From Symsagittifera roscoffensis (Eukaryota; Xenacoelomorpha; Acoela; Convolutidae), in NCBI RefSeq assembly GCF_963678635.1, contig NC_087068.1:19579789-19643788 (forward strand): a stretch of 64,000 bases of DNA, written 5' to 3'. Below are positions 54,701 through 64,000 of the stretch, in pieces. Each line of letters begins with the position of its first letter. Positions within the stretch are counted from its first letter, which is position 1. The notes under the pieces were generated by a model. It ran no database searches and had not been told where the DNA came from. It saw nothing but the letters and a program-made list of their open reading frames with translations. Made by a program: the position numbers and the translations under genes.

Positions 54701-57700
54701 GGGTTGCGAATCTTACCTTCTAACCTCAGTTCTCAAATCCTTGTAATTTCCGAAATATGACGTTTTTTATTGGTTTTCTCAATCCTGTAGTTGAAAACTC
54801 TGAGGTGGTACCGAATAACCTTCCCCCTGAATATGACTGCTCAGATCCTTGTACTTTTCGAGATATGACATTTTCTGTGATTTTTTCGAAACATTTCAGA
54901 AAACTTGAATTTTTTTTTTCTTTAAAATTTGAAACTTTTGTTATGGGTGCTGTCAGAGTACTCTCAGGGTCTCTGGGGTTGCGTATCTTGCCTTCAAATT
55001 TGACTGCTCAAGTCCTTGTAGTTTTCGAGATATGACGTGTTTTATGATTTCTTTTTAATTTTTCAGAAAACTTAGGTTTTAAAAAATTCAAAAGATTTGA
55101 AATTCTCAAACTTGTAGTTGGGTACTGTAAGGGTGCTCTCAGGAGTTTCATGTTGCAAGTTTTGCGTTTCAATGCGACTGCTCTAAATGCACTCAACTTC
55201 TGAGATGTGACGTTTGTAGTTTTTAATTGTTCAAAGAACTTAGATCTAAAAATTTTCTTATGTTCTCATCTCTGTAGTGAGGCTTTATCAGGGCACTCCT
55301 AGGGGTTGCGAGTTTTTCCTTTAAAATTGACTGCTTAATTTGTCGTAGTTTTCTATATATGACGTTTTAATGATTTTTTCAGAAAAATTCAGAAAACCTA
55401 AATTTAATTTTTCAAAGTTTGTGGAATTCCTAACCCTGAATTTGGGGGCTGTCAGAGTAGTCTCAGGGGTTGCGAATCTTGCCTCCAAAACTGAGCTCAA
55501 TTTTTTTGTAGTTTTCGAGATATGGAACTGTTCTTGGTTTTTCAAAAATATAATAAGAAAACTTCAATTTGAATTTTCTCAAAATTCGAAGTTTCCGACC
55601 CTGTATTTGACTACTGTCAGCACCCTCAGAAGTTACAAATCTTGCGTCCAAATTCGACTTCTCAATTGCTTTTAGTTTCCGAGATGTGAGGTTTTTCTGT
55701 TATTTTTAAAATTTTCAAACTTTGATTTAAAAAAAATAACAAAATTGTATGGTTTTTCAAAATTTGAATTAAAAAAAAACTTGACTAACTGAACGAAATT
55801 TGAAATTGCCAACCCTGTAATTGGGTGCTGTCAGAGTATACTCAAAGGATGCAAATATTATTTCCAATATATATCGTTTTTTATGACTATCATAAATTCG
55901 AAGCACCGGAGGTGCGTTACTCGCTAGTGATATTTATTCGCTTGTCAGTCATTTATACATGCTGTTTAGATAGTTTTTTAAGCACAAAATTCTGACAGAT
56001 GCATGAATAGCCGTTTTCCGGCAAGTAGCTTAGAAAATTCTGACCACAGCAAAGAAAATAAACTAAAATAGTTTCTTTTTTTTTTCAAATTGTGTTTCGT
56101 TTTTTTTTGCTCGTCGTGCGATGACAGGATCTGAGTCAAAGCCTAGAACTTCGAAAAAATCTTAACTAAAGTAAATTTGACATGTTTTTAAAAGTACAAT
56201 TTTTTGCCAGTATTTAATATTCTGCCAACATAGCTGACACAGATCCAGCTATTTATTTTGAATCTGCCATTTTTGGTAATATATCACTGAAAACACTAGA
56301 ACAGACCGTTTTCATGTAATACATGTCTTAAGAATTGTTCACACACAAATTTTATTTTTCGCAGTCTCAGTTTGGGTTCTTTACCCTTGCAGTACTAGAC
56401 TTTTTCCTGTAAATAGCTTTTTTCATAAAGACAGCACATGTTTCAACTTATTTCATAATAAATTCACTTTCTATTAACCTTCGAGGGTCACGGCGCATCT
56501 GGCGGAGATATAACCCACTTGCTTGAGACGACAAAGGCTTAGGTTTCAAATCCGACCGGGACCTTTTTTGCAAACAAGAAATTTTCAGGATTTTGGAGTA
56601 TCGTCTGTCTGTTTCTTTTTGTCGGCCTAGTTCCAACATCATGGACTCAATTTGAAGGCTCAGCTTTCTTCGATTCTGAATACCAATTTAAAAGCACCAT
56701 CGGTGGAGTTAAATGAATGACAAAGTTTTTGCGGTTTTTTTTATTTTTTCGACGTCGATTAATGCGCCGGTTTTTGCGTCGTCGATTAATGCGCTCGGAG
56801 TTAATACGCATGTGATTATTTTACTCGCGATTAACAAACATTATCAATTGGGAATATAGCGTTTTTATGTGAACAACTTTTGCAACAGAATCATTGAATC
56901 AGTTTCTCAAATCTGCATTTTTGTCAACCAACGGATATTTTTTGAGCTTGTCTGCTTTTCAAATAACCAAAGATATTCAAAAGTCAGTCATTTTTTAGTC
57001 TCTTCGAGATCGATGACATTTTTCCAACTGTCTGTTGGCCGTGTTGCTTATAAATTGTTTGCCTGACTTTTCAGCTGGATGACAGACGAAGCCGCCTCAA
57101 AGATCACTCCGGTGTTGATCGGGGGCAAACCAAACACCTACACATACACGAAACACCTGGCAGAGAACCTTCTCATGGAGGAGGCTCAGAAGGGCGGATT
57201 CGGAGGCAGACCCCTCCCGTACATAATCGTACGACCTTCGATAGTGGGTGCCTCGTGGAGAGAACCCTTTCCAGGGTGGATAGATAACTTCAACGGACCC
57301 TCTGGACTGTTCATCGCTTGTGGCATGGGCCTGCTTCGATCCATGATCGGCAAGCCAGATGCCATTGCAGACATAGTGCCAGTGGATATTGTGTCCAATG
57401 TGATCCTGGCAGCGCCCTGGTACAGAGCGTGTGTCCTGTAAGTTCAGCTAAGGGGAGGGAGATGGAGGATTTTTTTTTTTAAAAAGTCAACAATTTGGTA
57501 GACATTTATTTAGGTAGACCAAATTGATTTTCTGAGCTCTCCCAAATTACTATAAAGACCGTAATTTAACCATATTTTTTGCGCCGCAATATTGATTTTC
57601 AATTTGATATGGTTTTTAAAAATTCTGTAATTTTTATTGGTTTTACTGACACTGTTTTGACATTGACATTTTTCCAGCTATTATCGTTTTCTCGGCTAAG

Positions 57701-60700
57701 TTAAATCTGGTTCCAAACTTTGAAAAAATAAAGTTTCGCGTTTTTTGAAAATGACTGGTTGAATTTGTCATTTGATCAGTTTTGAACTATCAGTGTGTTG
57801 GATATAAGCGGGTGAATGGGTCGTGGTTTCTCTGAAAAACGTGTTTCGAAAGGAATAAGATTTTTCTCGTAGCGATTTTAAAAGTCGCTGAAGGTAGTCT
57901 TGGTGCTTATGTTTTTTTTCAGGAAAAATTCTTTAAAACGCTCTGTTACCCACAGAAGTGCAGCATACATATTAATGCATTTACGAATGCACTTGGGTAT
58001 ATATGCACTTTTGATTTGCTAAAATTTAGGTAACTTTCGCTCTTCAATTACGAAAGCGCAAAGGGCGCGAAAAAGTTCGATCGATTTCTAGTTTCGGAGG
58101 TGGAGTTTAATATTCAGATATCCCAGCGGAATTAAAATTTAATCTATTGATCTAGTTTTTACACTAGCGGTCAGCTTAGTGTATTATTACGAACCTTCTT
58201 TTTTTTCTAAACTAACTCGCAAATAAAAGTGTCCATTAACAGTGTTCACTTATTTGGACATTTCACTGTAGCATTGGAAATTGCATAGTATCTGTTCTCT
58301 GCTTTATTTGTGGCTAGTGTTTGGTGCTTATTAAGCGTCCGTGGCTGAGTGTTTAGTGTGTGAGATTCTTAATCTCTAGGTTGCCGGTTCGAATCTCAGA
58401 CGTAGACGATTTTTTTTATTGATTCGAGTCTTGTTACTAATTTTTCTTATTGCACTTCAAAGAGCTGCTTATTTGTCGTGTTCTCGCGTGTGTTTGAGAA
58501 GGGAAGCTCCGCCTCTGTGTCTGAAAGTGGGTTCATTTTATCAAAATACTGTCAATCATAAACTGTTAATGCGCAAAAGTCCTTTTTTTCTGTTTCCTTG
58601 CGTCATGACAATTCTCCAACAATCAGTAGGCAAAATTATGTTTAGATTTTTGGAAAACAAAAACTTTAAAAAATAAGTGAAACAACATCTGGTTTGTTAG
58701 ACTAAATTGGACGAAAATTGATGAGAGGCTGACCTCCCTGTACGTTTTAAGGATATTTTACGACAATCTAATTAAATTTTAGCAATTGCTACCTCTCATT
58801 CTTGTAGTTTTTCACCGAATGCAATTACGGTTTACTGACTACAATTAATAGTGTTTCGATTTCTGATGTTTTGAAGAGTCGATGAACGTAATTCAGAGAT
58901 CTTATATAGGTCGTGATGATTTTTTCCTTTTTTTTTTGAGGAAAAGACTTAAATTTCTTCAAACTCAAATTTACTTTTTCGCAGTTGACTTTTGATTTTT
59001 TTTACGTTCAGTTCATTTCCTTTTTTATTAAAAGGAAGGCAAAATCCACTATCGAACGGCAAAAGAGTAAAGGTCACGAAAAACTTGATTGACTTTAATT
59101 TCTAAAAGGAATTTTGAAATCAAATTTCCCAGCGAAATGAAAATTTCACCTACTGCTCCAGTTTTCTCAAATGGGTTTTTTTATCAAAAAACAGTCAGTC
59201 ATAAATTTTTCTAGCAAATCATATAGCTTCAGAGCATCTATTTTTTTTTTGAAATTCGAAAGTGCGATTTTTTCAAAAAAAAAACATTTCTATTTGCGTT
59301 TGAATTAAATAATTTAATAGTTTGTCGTACTGGCTTAGCTCTATCAAGAATGCGCCAGTCATAAAATTTTGCTGAAAGAGCTTTTAGGTGATGCAGTTAT
59401 TTTCAAAGCTTAATAATTTTGACCACCCAAGGCAAGTTCAAAATGGGGATTCGGATGCTTTTGCCTTACAAATCAACCTAAAAGATAATCGAATTTTATT
59501 CTGCTTGAAATTTTTTAGTCGGTACTCGAGCTGCTCTGGGATATTCCGAAGAAATGTTATCGTGGAAAACTTGTAAATCTTCCGCTTTTTAGATTTGAAA
59601 ACTGAATATAACTGATTTACCGCAAAGTAGCCTGCTGTTTTTTTTTACTGGAAGCTATTGGAAAACTTTCCCTTGAAAACAAAAAAAGTTTCAAAAAATT
59701 AAGTTCCGATGTTTTCAAATTTGCCCCGAAAAATGTACCGTATTCCGATCAATCTGTGTTAGATGGACATCAATTTTTTTTCATTGTCGCAGCTTTTTGT
59801 GTCAAATTTTTAAGTTGTTTTTCAGATTATATCAGATATTTTGTGTCAGTTCAAATTATATTAGGCGAATTAATGGCAAGCGTTTTATTGATTGAAAAAA
59901 GAGCAATAATTGCTTACTGGTCATCATTATTAAGAGTAATGAACGTAGTAAAGACTGTTATATAGATCTTGGTGATTTTTTTTTCAGGAAAAGTCTTAAA
60001 ATGCTCTAATAACTCTAGATATGCATTCATACATATTAATGCACATATGAATGCACCAAGGTATATATGCACTTTTTGAGCTCAATTGAAATGCATCTGC
60101 TGAAAGTTACTTAAATAGCACTCTCGAAATACGATCGTGGAAATGGCGCAAAAAAACGTGAACGGTTTCTAGTTTCGAAAGTAAAATTTAGTTTTTACCT
60201 ATTGGTCCAGCGTTCTCAAGTTGGGTTAATGTTATCAAAAAAGCGTCAATTATAAATTGTTCTAGAAATTTAAAGAGCTTAAAGGGCAGCTATTTTTTTC
60301 TTTGAAATGCAAAATTGAGGTTTTTTCAACAAGTCAGTGTTTTTTTTTCTGTTCATTTACGTTCATTACTCTTTTCCAACTGTCAGTTGGCTTTTTCTCA
60401 AGTATGTCAAAAATTATACGATTCAGAAGTTCTAAGTGGCCGATTTGTGTAGTTGAATGTCTAAGTGTTCGCCTATGACACAGTAGATAGTGAGTTGAGC
60501 ACACGCAGACGCAAGGTCTTTCCGAGGTTTTTTTTTCGGATTTAGTTTTGTTCGTTGTTGGATTTTTAGAGCTCCTTTCTGTCGTTTTTGTTTCTCTTGT
60601 TTGCGAAGTGCAGCTCCTATTCTTCTTCGAGTTCATTTTTATGGCTTGAGTTCATTTTTTTATAGGCATATTTCAAATTGGGTGGATATAAAGCTATGAC

Positions 60701-63700
60701 TAAATTAGCGAATTTGGCATTAGCTGCCGTAACGAATAATGTATTTTCATTTCAAATGAACTCAATTGTAGGTGTTTTTAATAATTGATGGGATTTGATT
60801 GATTGGTTGGATTGCGTTGCAGTGGTCCCAAGTATGAAGTGAGTAAACGCGGCGCTTCTATCTTGACCAGTGTGTCGGGATCTGAGCCCAGCGGGAGACC
60901 ACTCTATTGGTCTGACCTGAAAGTGGTTCTGGATGCGATGCGAGACAAGTATCCCCTCAAAATGGCAGTGCGATGGCCGAACGCCGCCTGGACTACCAAT
61001 AGGTACTGAATGTACATGGAAACTCTTAGAGTTGAGGGTACAAAATACTCCTAGAAACTTCTTGGAAGGTATAACTTCTTAGAGAGTATCAGTCGCTGTA
61101 TCAGACATTCAGTCTAGATGAGCCGTGAGATGGAGTCGCACTTGACTACAACTTGTGAATTATTATGGTCTAAAGACTAACCAACCAACTTTGTCGCCGA
61201 CAAGTTCTCTCGAATTGTTTTATTTGGTGTCGTGGAGTCGGATTGAACTACTTGTCTGAGTTCCTCGCGATCTTCTCTTCTTAAACTTCTTAAATCATAA
61301 TCTGTCTCTGAATCTTTTATCGTGTGACTATTAACCTGAAATGATTTTTTCTCTCAAAGAAAAAACTTTGAGCAATCTAATGTACAATTCTAAACTAATA
61401 TTAACAATGGTTTTTCTTCTTTCAAAGACCAGGCTTAAAGACCAGACTCGCTTCATATCGGATCCTATAGGTTTCGTGATGCGAGGAGTTTTGCAATTTG
61501 TGTAGAATACTGGTGGCTGCTTTTTAAATTCTTGTCTCTGCTAAGACTGATGCTTCTTTTAACTGTGGTTGTGTTTTACTTCATGTGACTGTGTTATATT
61601 GCAGGAGTAGTTGCAGTAGTGGCAATGTGAAAGCGCTAACAGTAACATCTTCAAATACCAACAACAGTAACAATTCATCCGCTTCTGTGTCTCCTCTCCT
61701 GGGATCTCACATCTCGGACTCTTCAAATTCTTACTCTTCTTCTATCCAATCACCCGCCTCCTCCTCTCACACTAACAAGAAATGTCCCCTCTCCCCGCCC
61801 TCATCCCGTGCATCGAGGTCACCTCCTTCGACAGATCACGACCATGAACTCACGAGCGACACAAGTGAAGTCGAGATCTCGACAGGTGGTTCGTCTCGCG
61901 TAGTCACCCGACAGCACTCCTCGGAGTCGTCGGACGAAGTGAGCAACTCCTCGGACGACTGCGGAATCGTCACTCCTGACATCGGCAGAAAAAGCAGCGA
62001 CAGTAGACATCAGCAGCAGTTTATTGTGAATTGCTGTAGTGGCTACATCGACAGGCCTGTCAAGTGGGGACCCCTGCCGACCATGGTGGCAAACAGCTAC
62101 TTGAAGAATCCTATTCAAACTGCAGTCAGATACCCTAACTGCAACATGACAAATAACAAGTGCGCAAAGCATTATTTCTTTCCCGCTCCTATCTTTCGCC
62201 TTGTCATCGCAGCTCTCCTGTGTTACTATTGCGTTCCTTTTGCTTGTGAATGTAACCACTCCCAGTTTAAAGGGAGGGGGTGTTGCATGACCTCATGATT
62301 TTCATCACAATGCACGAGCTTAAAATGAAGATCGGATCGTACCTTCTTCCTTTAACTTGTGCGTTCAGTGCCACGCATGAAGTAAAGCTTAACTGATAGC
62401 AAGAATGAACGAAGACAAAAAAAAGAATATTCCCCTCGTCATTGTATTGTTAACCAGTTCATCACTGTCTGGTACTATTATCAAGATCGCATTTGGACTG
62501 CTTTCATTAACTTGCATGTGTCTGAATTGTAACGTGATTCTGTCTGCCTTTTCTTTCACTTAATTTCTAATCATTAACCATTGAGTTGGACTTATTTCCT
62601 TTTTGTAGATATTTACCCTCCACATTTGGTTTGAAAAAAAGTGGATGGCTTATGAAAAATAAAAAGAGTGTAGTAGCACCTGAAGCTGACATTACGAAAT
62701 AATCATAGAATTCAACAGAATGTGCATATACCTGACTCTTTCAAGCCTCTTTTTGGTGTTTTTTTTCGATCGAAGGGGCTAATCACTCCTAGTGTACTTG
62801 TCAGCTGTGCAAGCAGTCGCACGTTGTGTAATCACTCAGTGACGTCATAGTGTGTGATGTTTTGTAATGTGATGTGTTGTAGGATGATGTACTTTCTGTG
62901 GGTGTTCACATGTCACCGAGTGCCCGCATTCCTCATGGACACATACATGCGTCTCATCGGAAAGAAACCAAGGTCAGTCTGAATACTTTGTGAGACCAAG
63001 TTTTTTCACGCATGTTCAGTTATGCTACAAGACATTTTCGATTGTGCATCACGAATTTAATCTCCTTTATTTTCAAAGAAAAGTCAATGGAGTGGAGTAA
63101 GTTGAGTCTTCAAAATGTATCGGCAGAAATTGTGATAGTGTTGTTTTTCGAGGTCGATTTTTTGACTTTGTGTACTAGTTTTAAAGAAATCGTCGTGAAG
63201 AGTATTTTAGATTTGTTATGGAAATCATGGAGAAGTTGCATTAAAAATCCGCGACAACCTTGTTTCATGATGACGATGATGTAACTTTTATTTGTGTTGT
63301 AGGATGATGTCGATGTACAGGAAGTTGCACAGGAGTATGGACACTCTCTCTTTCTTCACGCAGAGACACTGGGAGTGGGAGGTGAACAGTCTGAGACACA
63401 TGCAACACGTCATTGAGACCCTCTCCACGTCTTCTAATAAACTGGGAGAAGGGTAAGTTGGGATTTGGACTCTTCTATCGCCCCCCCCCGCCCCCCCCCC
63501 CCCACCTCTCCTACCTGCATTTAAAAATATTTGCAGCTTGTTCAATTGTCAAAAGAATTGGCACGTGGGTTAATTGCTCAATAAGAACACATTTTGTAGT
63601 TGTTCTCATATACAACTACGTTGAATAAATGGTTATTCCGTAAAATTATTTTTATCTGATGGAGAGAAACTATCTTAGAGCCGCGATTTGTCATTTCAAT

Positions 63701-63986
63701 TTCTGAGCATGAAAAGGCGAAGATTTTTTCTATAATGGTATACTAGTAACACGTAGGGTTATTATGTACATCATGGTGACATCATACACAATTATTTTTA
63801 AAAACTAGTGTGTGATCGTAGGACAACTGCAAGTGAGGAGGGAGTGAAGTGGGGCAAAGAGTGGAACACAAGTGTGAAGAATATAGACTGGGCAGAGTAC
63901 CTGGAGAACTTCTGTGTGGGCACCAAGTGCTTCGTCCTCAACGAGGAGATGTCCGAGCTACATCTCGCCAAGCAGAGAATGTCACG
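48555..63986 (+). CDS. Fatty acyl-CoA reductase, FAR1/FAR2 type (spliced, 3' end beyond window)
   Basis: Exons 48555-48777, 48947-49077, 49487-49671, 49864-50043, 57075-57437, 60823-61002, 62883-62972, 63303-63452 and 63822-63986 join in phase with GT-AG introns to about 555 codons. The enzyme reduces fatty acyl-CoA to fatty alcohol with NADPH for ether lipids and waxes, normally on peroxisomes. Residues 1-66 are a non-conserved extension. A Rossmann motif ITGATGFLGK crosses exons 1-2 (about 70-79). The short-chain-dehydrogenase Tyr-x3-Lys (YTYTK) is at about 262-266, and [10 protein letters not shown] with [14 protein letters not shown] follow. The C-terminal FAR_C domain begins near MMSMYRKLH, with [13 protein letters not shown] in the last visible exon. 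The usual hydrophobic C-terminus is not yet reached. A further Ser-rich exon lies at 61605-62159. Confidence 0.9.
48947..49077 (+). other. FAR exon 2
   Basis: Acceptor TTTATAG, donor GTGGGT. Encodes [18 protein letters not shown] and the following RSKKGHNP segment, completing the NADPH-binding start. Confidence 0.9.
49487..49671 (+). other. FAR exon 3
   Basis: Acceptor GGTTAAG, donor GTTACA. Encodes [10 protein letters not shown] to [13 protein letters not shown]. The weak pyrimidine tract makes the exact acceptor slightly uncertain, but phase and homology agree. Confidence 0.85.
49864..50043 (+). other. FAR exon 4
   Basis: Acceptor TTTTTAG, donor GTAAGT. Encodes [27 protein letters not shown] and [14 protein letters not shown]. 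Confidence 0.92.
50746..51430 (+). repeat. tRNA-derived SINE-like repeat 1 (intron 4)
   Basis: The head at 50746-50815 has an A box (TAGCTTAGAGGTAG) and a B box (GGTTCGAACC) of a tRNA. It is followed by a core with GTACAGCTTCGCCTG near 50982 and a tail starting GATGAACGTAG near 51110. Core and tail recur in the other intron repeats. Confidence 0.6.
51102..51430 (+). repeat. Dispersed repeat R1, copy 1
   Basis: Begins AAGAGTCGATGAACGTAG, then ATATAGGTCGTGATGATTTT, and later CAGCGGAATAAAAATTT and AGAGAGCTTAAAG. Copies of the same layout are at 58873-59240 and 59928-60300, with a partial one at 57885-58190. Confidence 0.65.
51655..51683. repeat. Poly(C)/poly(A) simple repeat
   Basis: A run of about 16 C followed by A residues in intron 4. 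A second poly(C) run lies at 63481-63502. Confidence 0.9.
52415..52488 (+). repeat. tRNA-like SINE head 2 (intron 4)
   Basis: A box TGGCCTAGAGGTAAGG and B box GGACTCGAGTCC in tRNA spacing, followed by a T run. It lacks a clean acceptor stem, so it is a repeat rather than a tRNA gene. A core-like segment with GCGAAGCTCGGTTTCACC is near 52800. Confidence 0.5.
54300..55880. repeat. Decayed tandem satellite in intron 4
   Basis: The core TGGGTGCTGYCAGRGTACTC followed by GGGGTTGCGAATCTT and, later, GAGATATGACGTTTT recurs about every 165-215 bases. About eight units are seen, becoming more diverged to the right. Confidence 0.8.
54353..54780. repeat. 215-bp tandem duplication inside the satellite
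   Basis: The units at 54353-54567 and 54568-54780 are nearly identical, a recent duplication within the older array. Confidence 0.9.
56490..56570 (+). repeat. Weak tRNA-like segment (intron 4)
   Basis: CTGGCGGAGATATAACC and AGGTTTCAAATCCGACC resemble degenerate A and B boxes, as in the other SINE-like heads. Confidence 0.3.
57075..57437 (+). other. FAR exon 5
   Basis: Acceptor TTTTCAG, donor GTAAGT. Encodes the catalytic YTYTK motif, [16 protein letters not shown] and the [15 protein letters not shown] segment. It is the best conserved exon. Confidence 0.95.
57885..58190 (+). repeat. Dispersed repeat R1, partial copy (intron 5)
   Basis: Shares TTAATGCA...GTATATATGCACTTT, the CCCAGCGGAAT segment and TTGATCTAGTTTT with the other R1 copies. 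The GATGAACGTA start is missing. Confidence 0.5.
58335..59240 (+). repeat. tRNA-derived SINE-like repeat 3 with R1 tail (intron 5)
   Basis: The tRNA-like head at 58335-58407 (A box TGGCTGAGTGTTTAG, B box GGTTCGAATCTC) is followed by a core with GGGAAGCTCCGCCTCTGTG near 58500 and R1 at 58873-59240. The head, core and tail order equals repeat 1. Confidence 0.6.
59928..60320 (+). repeat. Dispersed repeat R1, copy 3 (intron 5)
   Basis: Starts AAGAGTAATGAACGTAGTAA, then TATATAGATCTTGGTGATTT, a TTAATGCACATATGAATGC segment shared with 57960-58010, and an AGAGCTTAAAG end. Confidence 0.6.
60436..60640 (+). repeat. SINE-like segment 4 (intron 5)
   Basis: Contains a poorly kept tRNA-like start and a GCGAAGTGCAGCTCC core near 60603 like the other copies. 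The boxes are degenerate. Confidence 0.35.
60823..61002 (+). other. FAR exon 6
   Basis: Acceptor GTTGCAG, donor GTACTG. Encodes [25 protein letters not shown] and [13 protein letters not shown]. It corresponds to the FAR region between the substrate domain and FAR_C. The phase fits both exon 7 and exon 8 downstream. Confidence 0.85.
61605..62159 (+). other. Candidate alternative FAR exon 7 (Ser-rich)
   Basis: Acceptor ATTGCAG at 61604. It encodes about 135 Ser/Thr-rich residues and then [33 protein letters not shown], which matches the same part of FAR that exon 6 encodes. A donor GTGCGC at 62160 is weak but keeps phase 2 into exon 8. Without that splice the frame runs to TGA at 62298 through a hydrophobic stretch near 62180-62245. 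Because both exon 6 and exon 7 join exon 5 and exon 8 in phase, they look like alternatives rather than consecutive exons. Confidence 0.6.
62883..62972 (+). other. FAR exon 8
   Basis: Acceptor TTGTAG, donor GTCAGT. Encodes [19 protein letters not shown] and [10 protein letters not shown], the hydrophobic link into FAR_C. Confidence 0.9.
63303..63452 (+). other. FAR exon 9
   Basis: Acceptor TTGTAG, donor GTAAGT. Encodes [15 protein letters not shown] and [17 protein letters not shown], the start of FAR_C. Confidence 0.92.
63822..63986 (+). other. FAR exon 10 (last in window)
   Basis: Acceptor ATCGTAG, donor GTTTGT. Encodes [17 protein letters not shown] and [17 protein letters not shown]. 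One or more exons with the C-terminal hydrophobic tail remain to the right. Confidence 0.9.
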
Positions 63987-64000
63987 GTTTGTCTTGTGAA

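Noticed and set aside
58335..58407. Functional tRNA gene
   Set aside because: The acceptor stem is imperfect, and the core and tail match other SINE-like repeats.
63413..63628. 71-aa ORF over the end of FAR exon 9
   Set aside because: It runs out of the exon into a poly(C) intron stretch and is not a separate gene.

Overview
The window is animal (metazoan) nuclear DNA, almost certainly from an invertebrate. The evidence is one host gene with GT-AG introns encoding a fatty acyl-CoA reductase of the animal FAR1/FAR2 type, AT-rich introns with tRNA-derived repeats, and about 47 kb of retrotransposons. The phylum cannot be fixed from the sequence alone.

Bases 1-47233 form a stack of retroelements inserted one into another. 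(1) Oldest is an inverted partial LTR, C', at 3902-4416 and 47199-47233. (2) Element C is a decayed relative whose 3' coding remnant, 3' UTR and 3' LTR end at 3901, joined directly to the interior of C'. (3) A non-LTR (LINE) element with a PHD-like finger and reverse transcriptase is inserted in C' with an 11-bp target duplication (4406-4416 and 47188-47198). (4) Element B (6942-46487, LTRs about 905 bp, roughly 16-18 differences counted by eye) is inserted in the LINE reading frame. (5) Element A (12333-36825, two 920-bp LTRs with two differences seen) is inserted in B. LTR divergence agrees with the nesting order.

Element A is a giant (24.5 kb) Ty3/Gypsy-type element and is nearly intact. 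It has an LTR, a primer-binding site, a 3-kb leader with a dispersed short G-rich motif, a 3198-aa Gag-Pol (capsid, two zinc knuckles, protease, RT, RNase H, integrase) ending in a divergent macro domain, and then a second coding block. That block holds a 365-aa coiled-coil ORF, a 2197-aa ORF with an SGNH/GDSL hydrolase domain plus a second SGNH-like module, and two C-terminal pieces in shifted frames. No envelope-like protein is seen. The 10-base polypurine sequence next to the 3' LTR recurs three times inside the coding region of both A and B.

Element B is a related but rearranged copy. Its gag is inverted beside the 5' LTR, its pol lies forward 26 kb away, its Pol C-terminus with the macro domain is present on the minus strand, and its second coding block is mostly deleted. 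Re-inverting roughly 7884-38800 would bring gag back next to pol.

From 48555 to the right edge lies the FAR gene on the plus strand: nine exons that splice in phase plus an unusual Ser-rich exon (61605-62159) that looks like an alternative to the exon before it. The last exon or exons lie beyond the window. Introns 4 and 5 hold tRNA-derived SINE-like repeats, a dispersed repeat family and a decayed roughly 200-bp tandem satellite.
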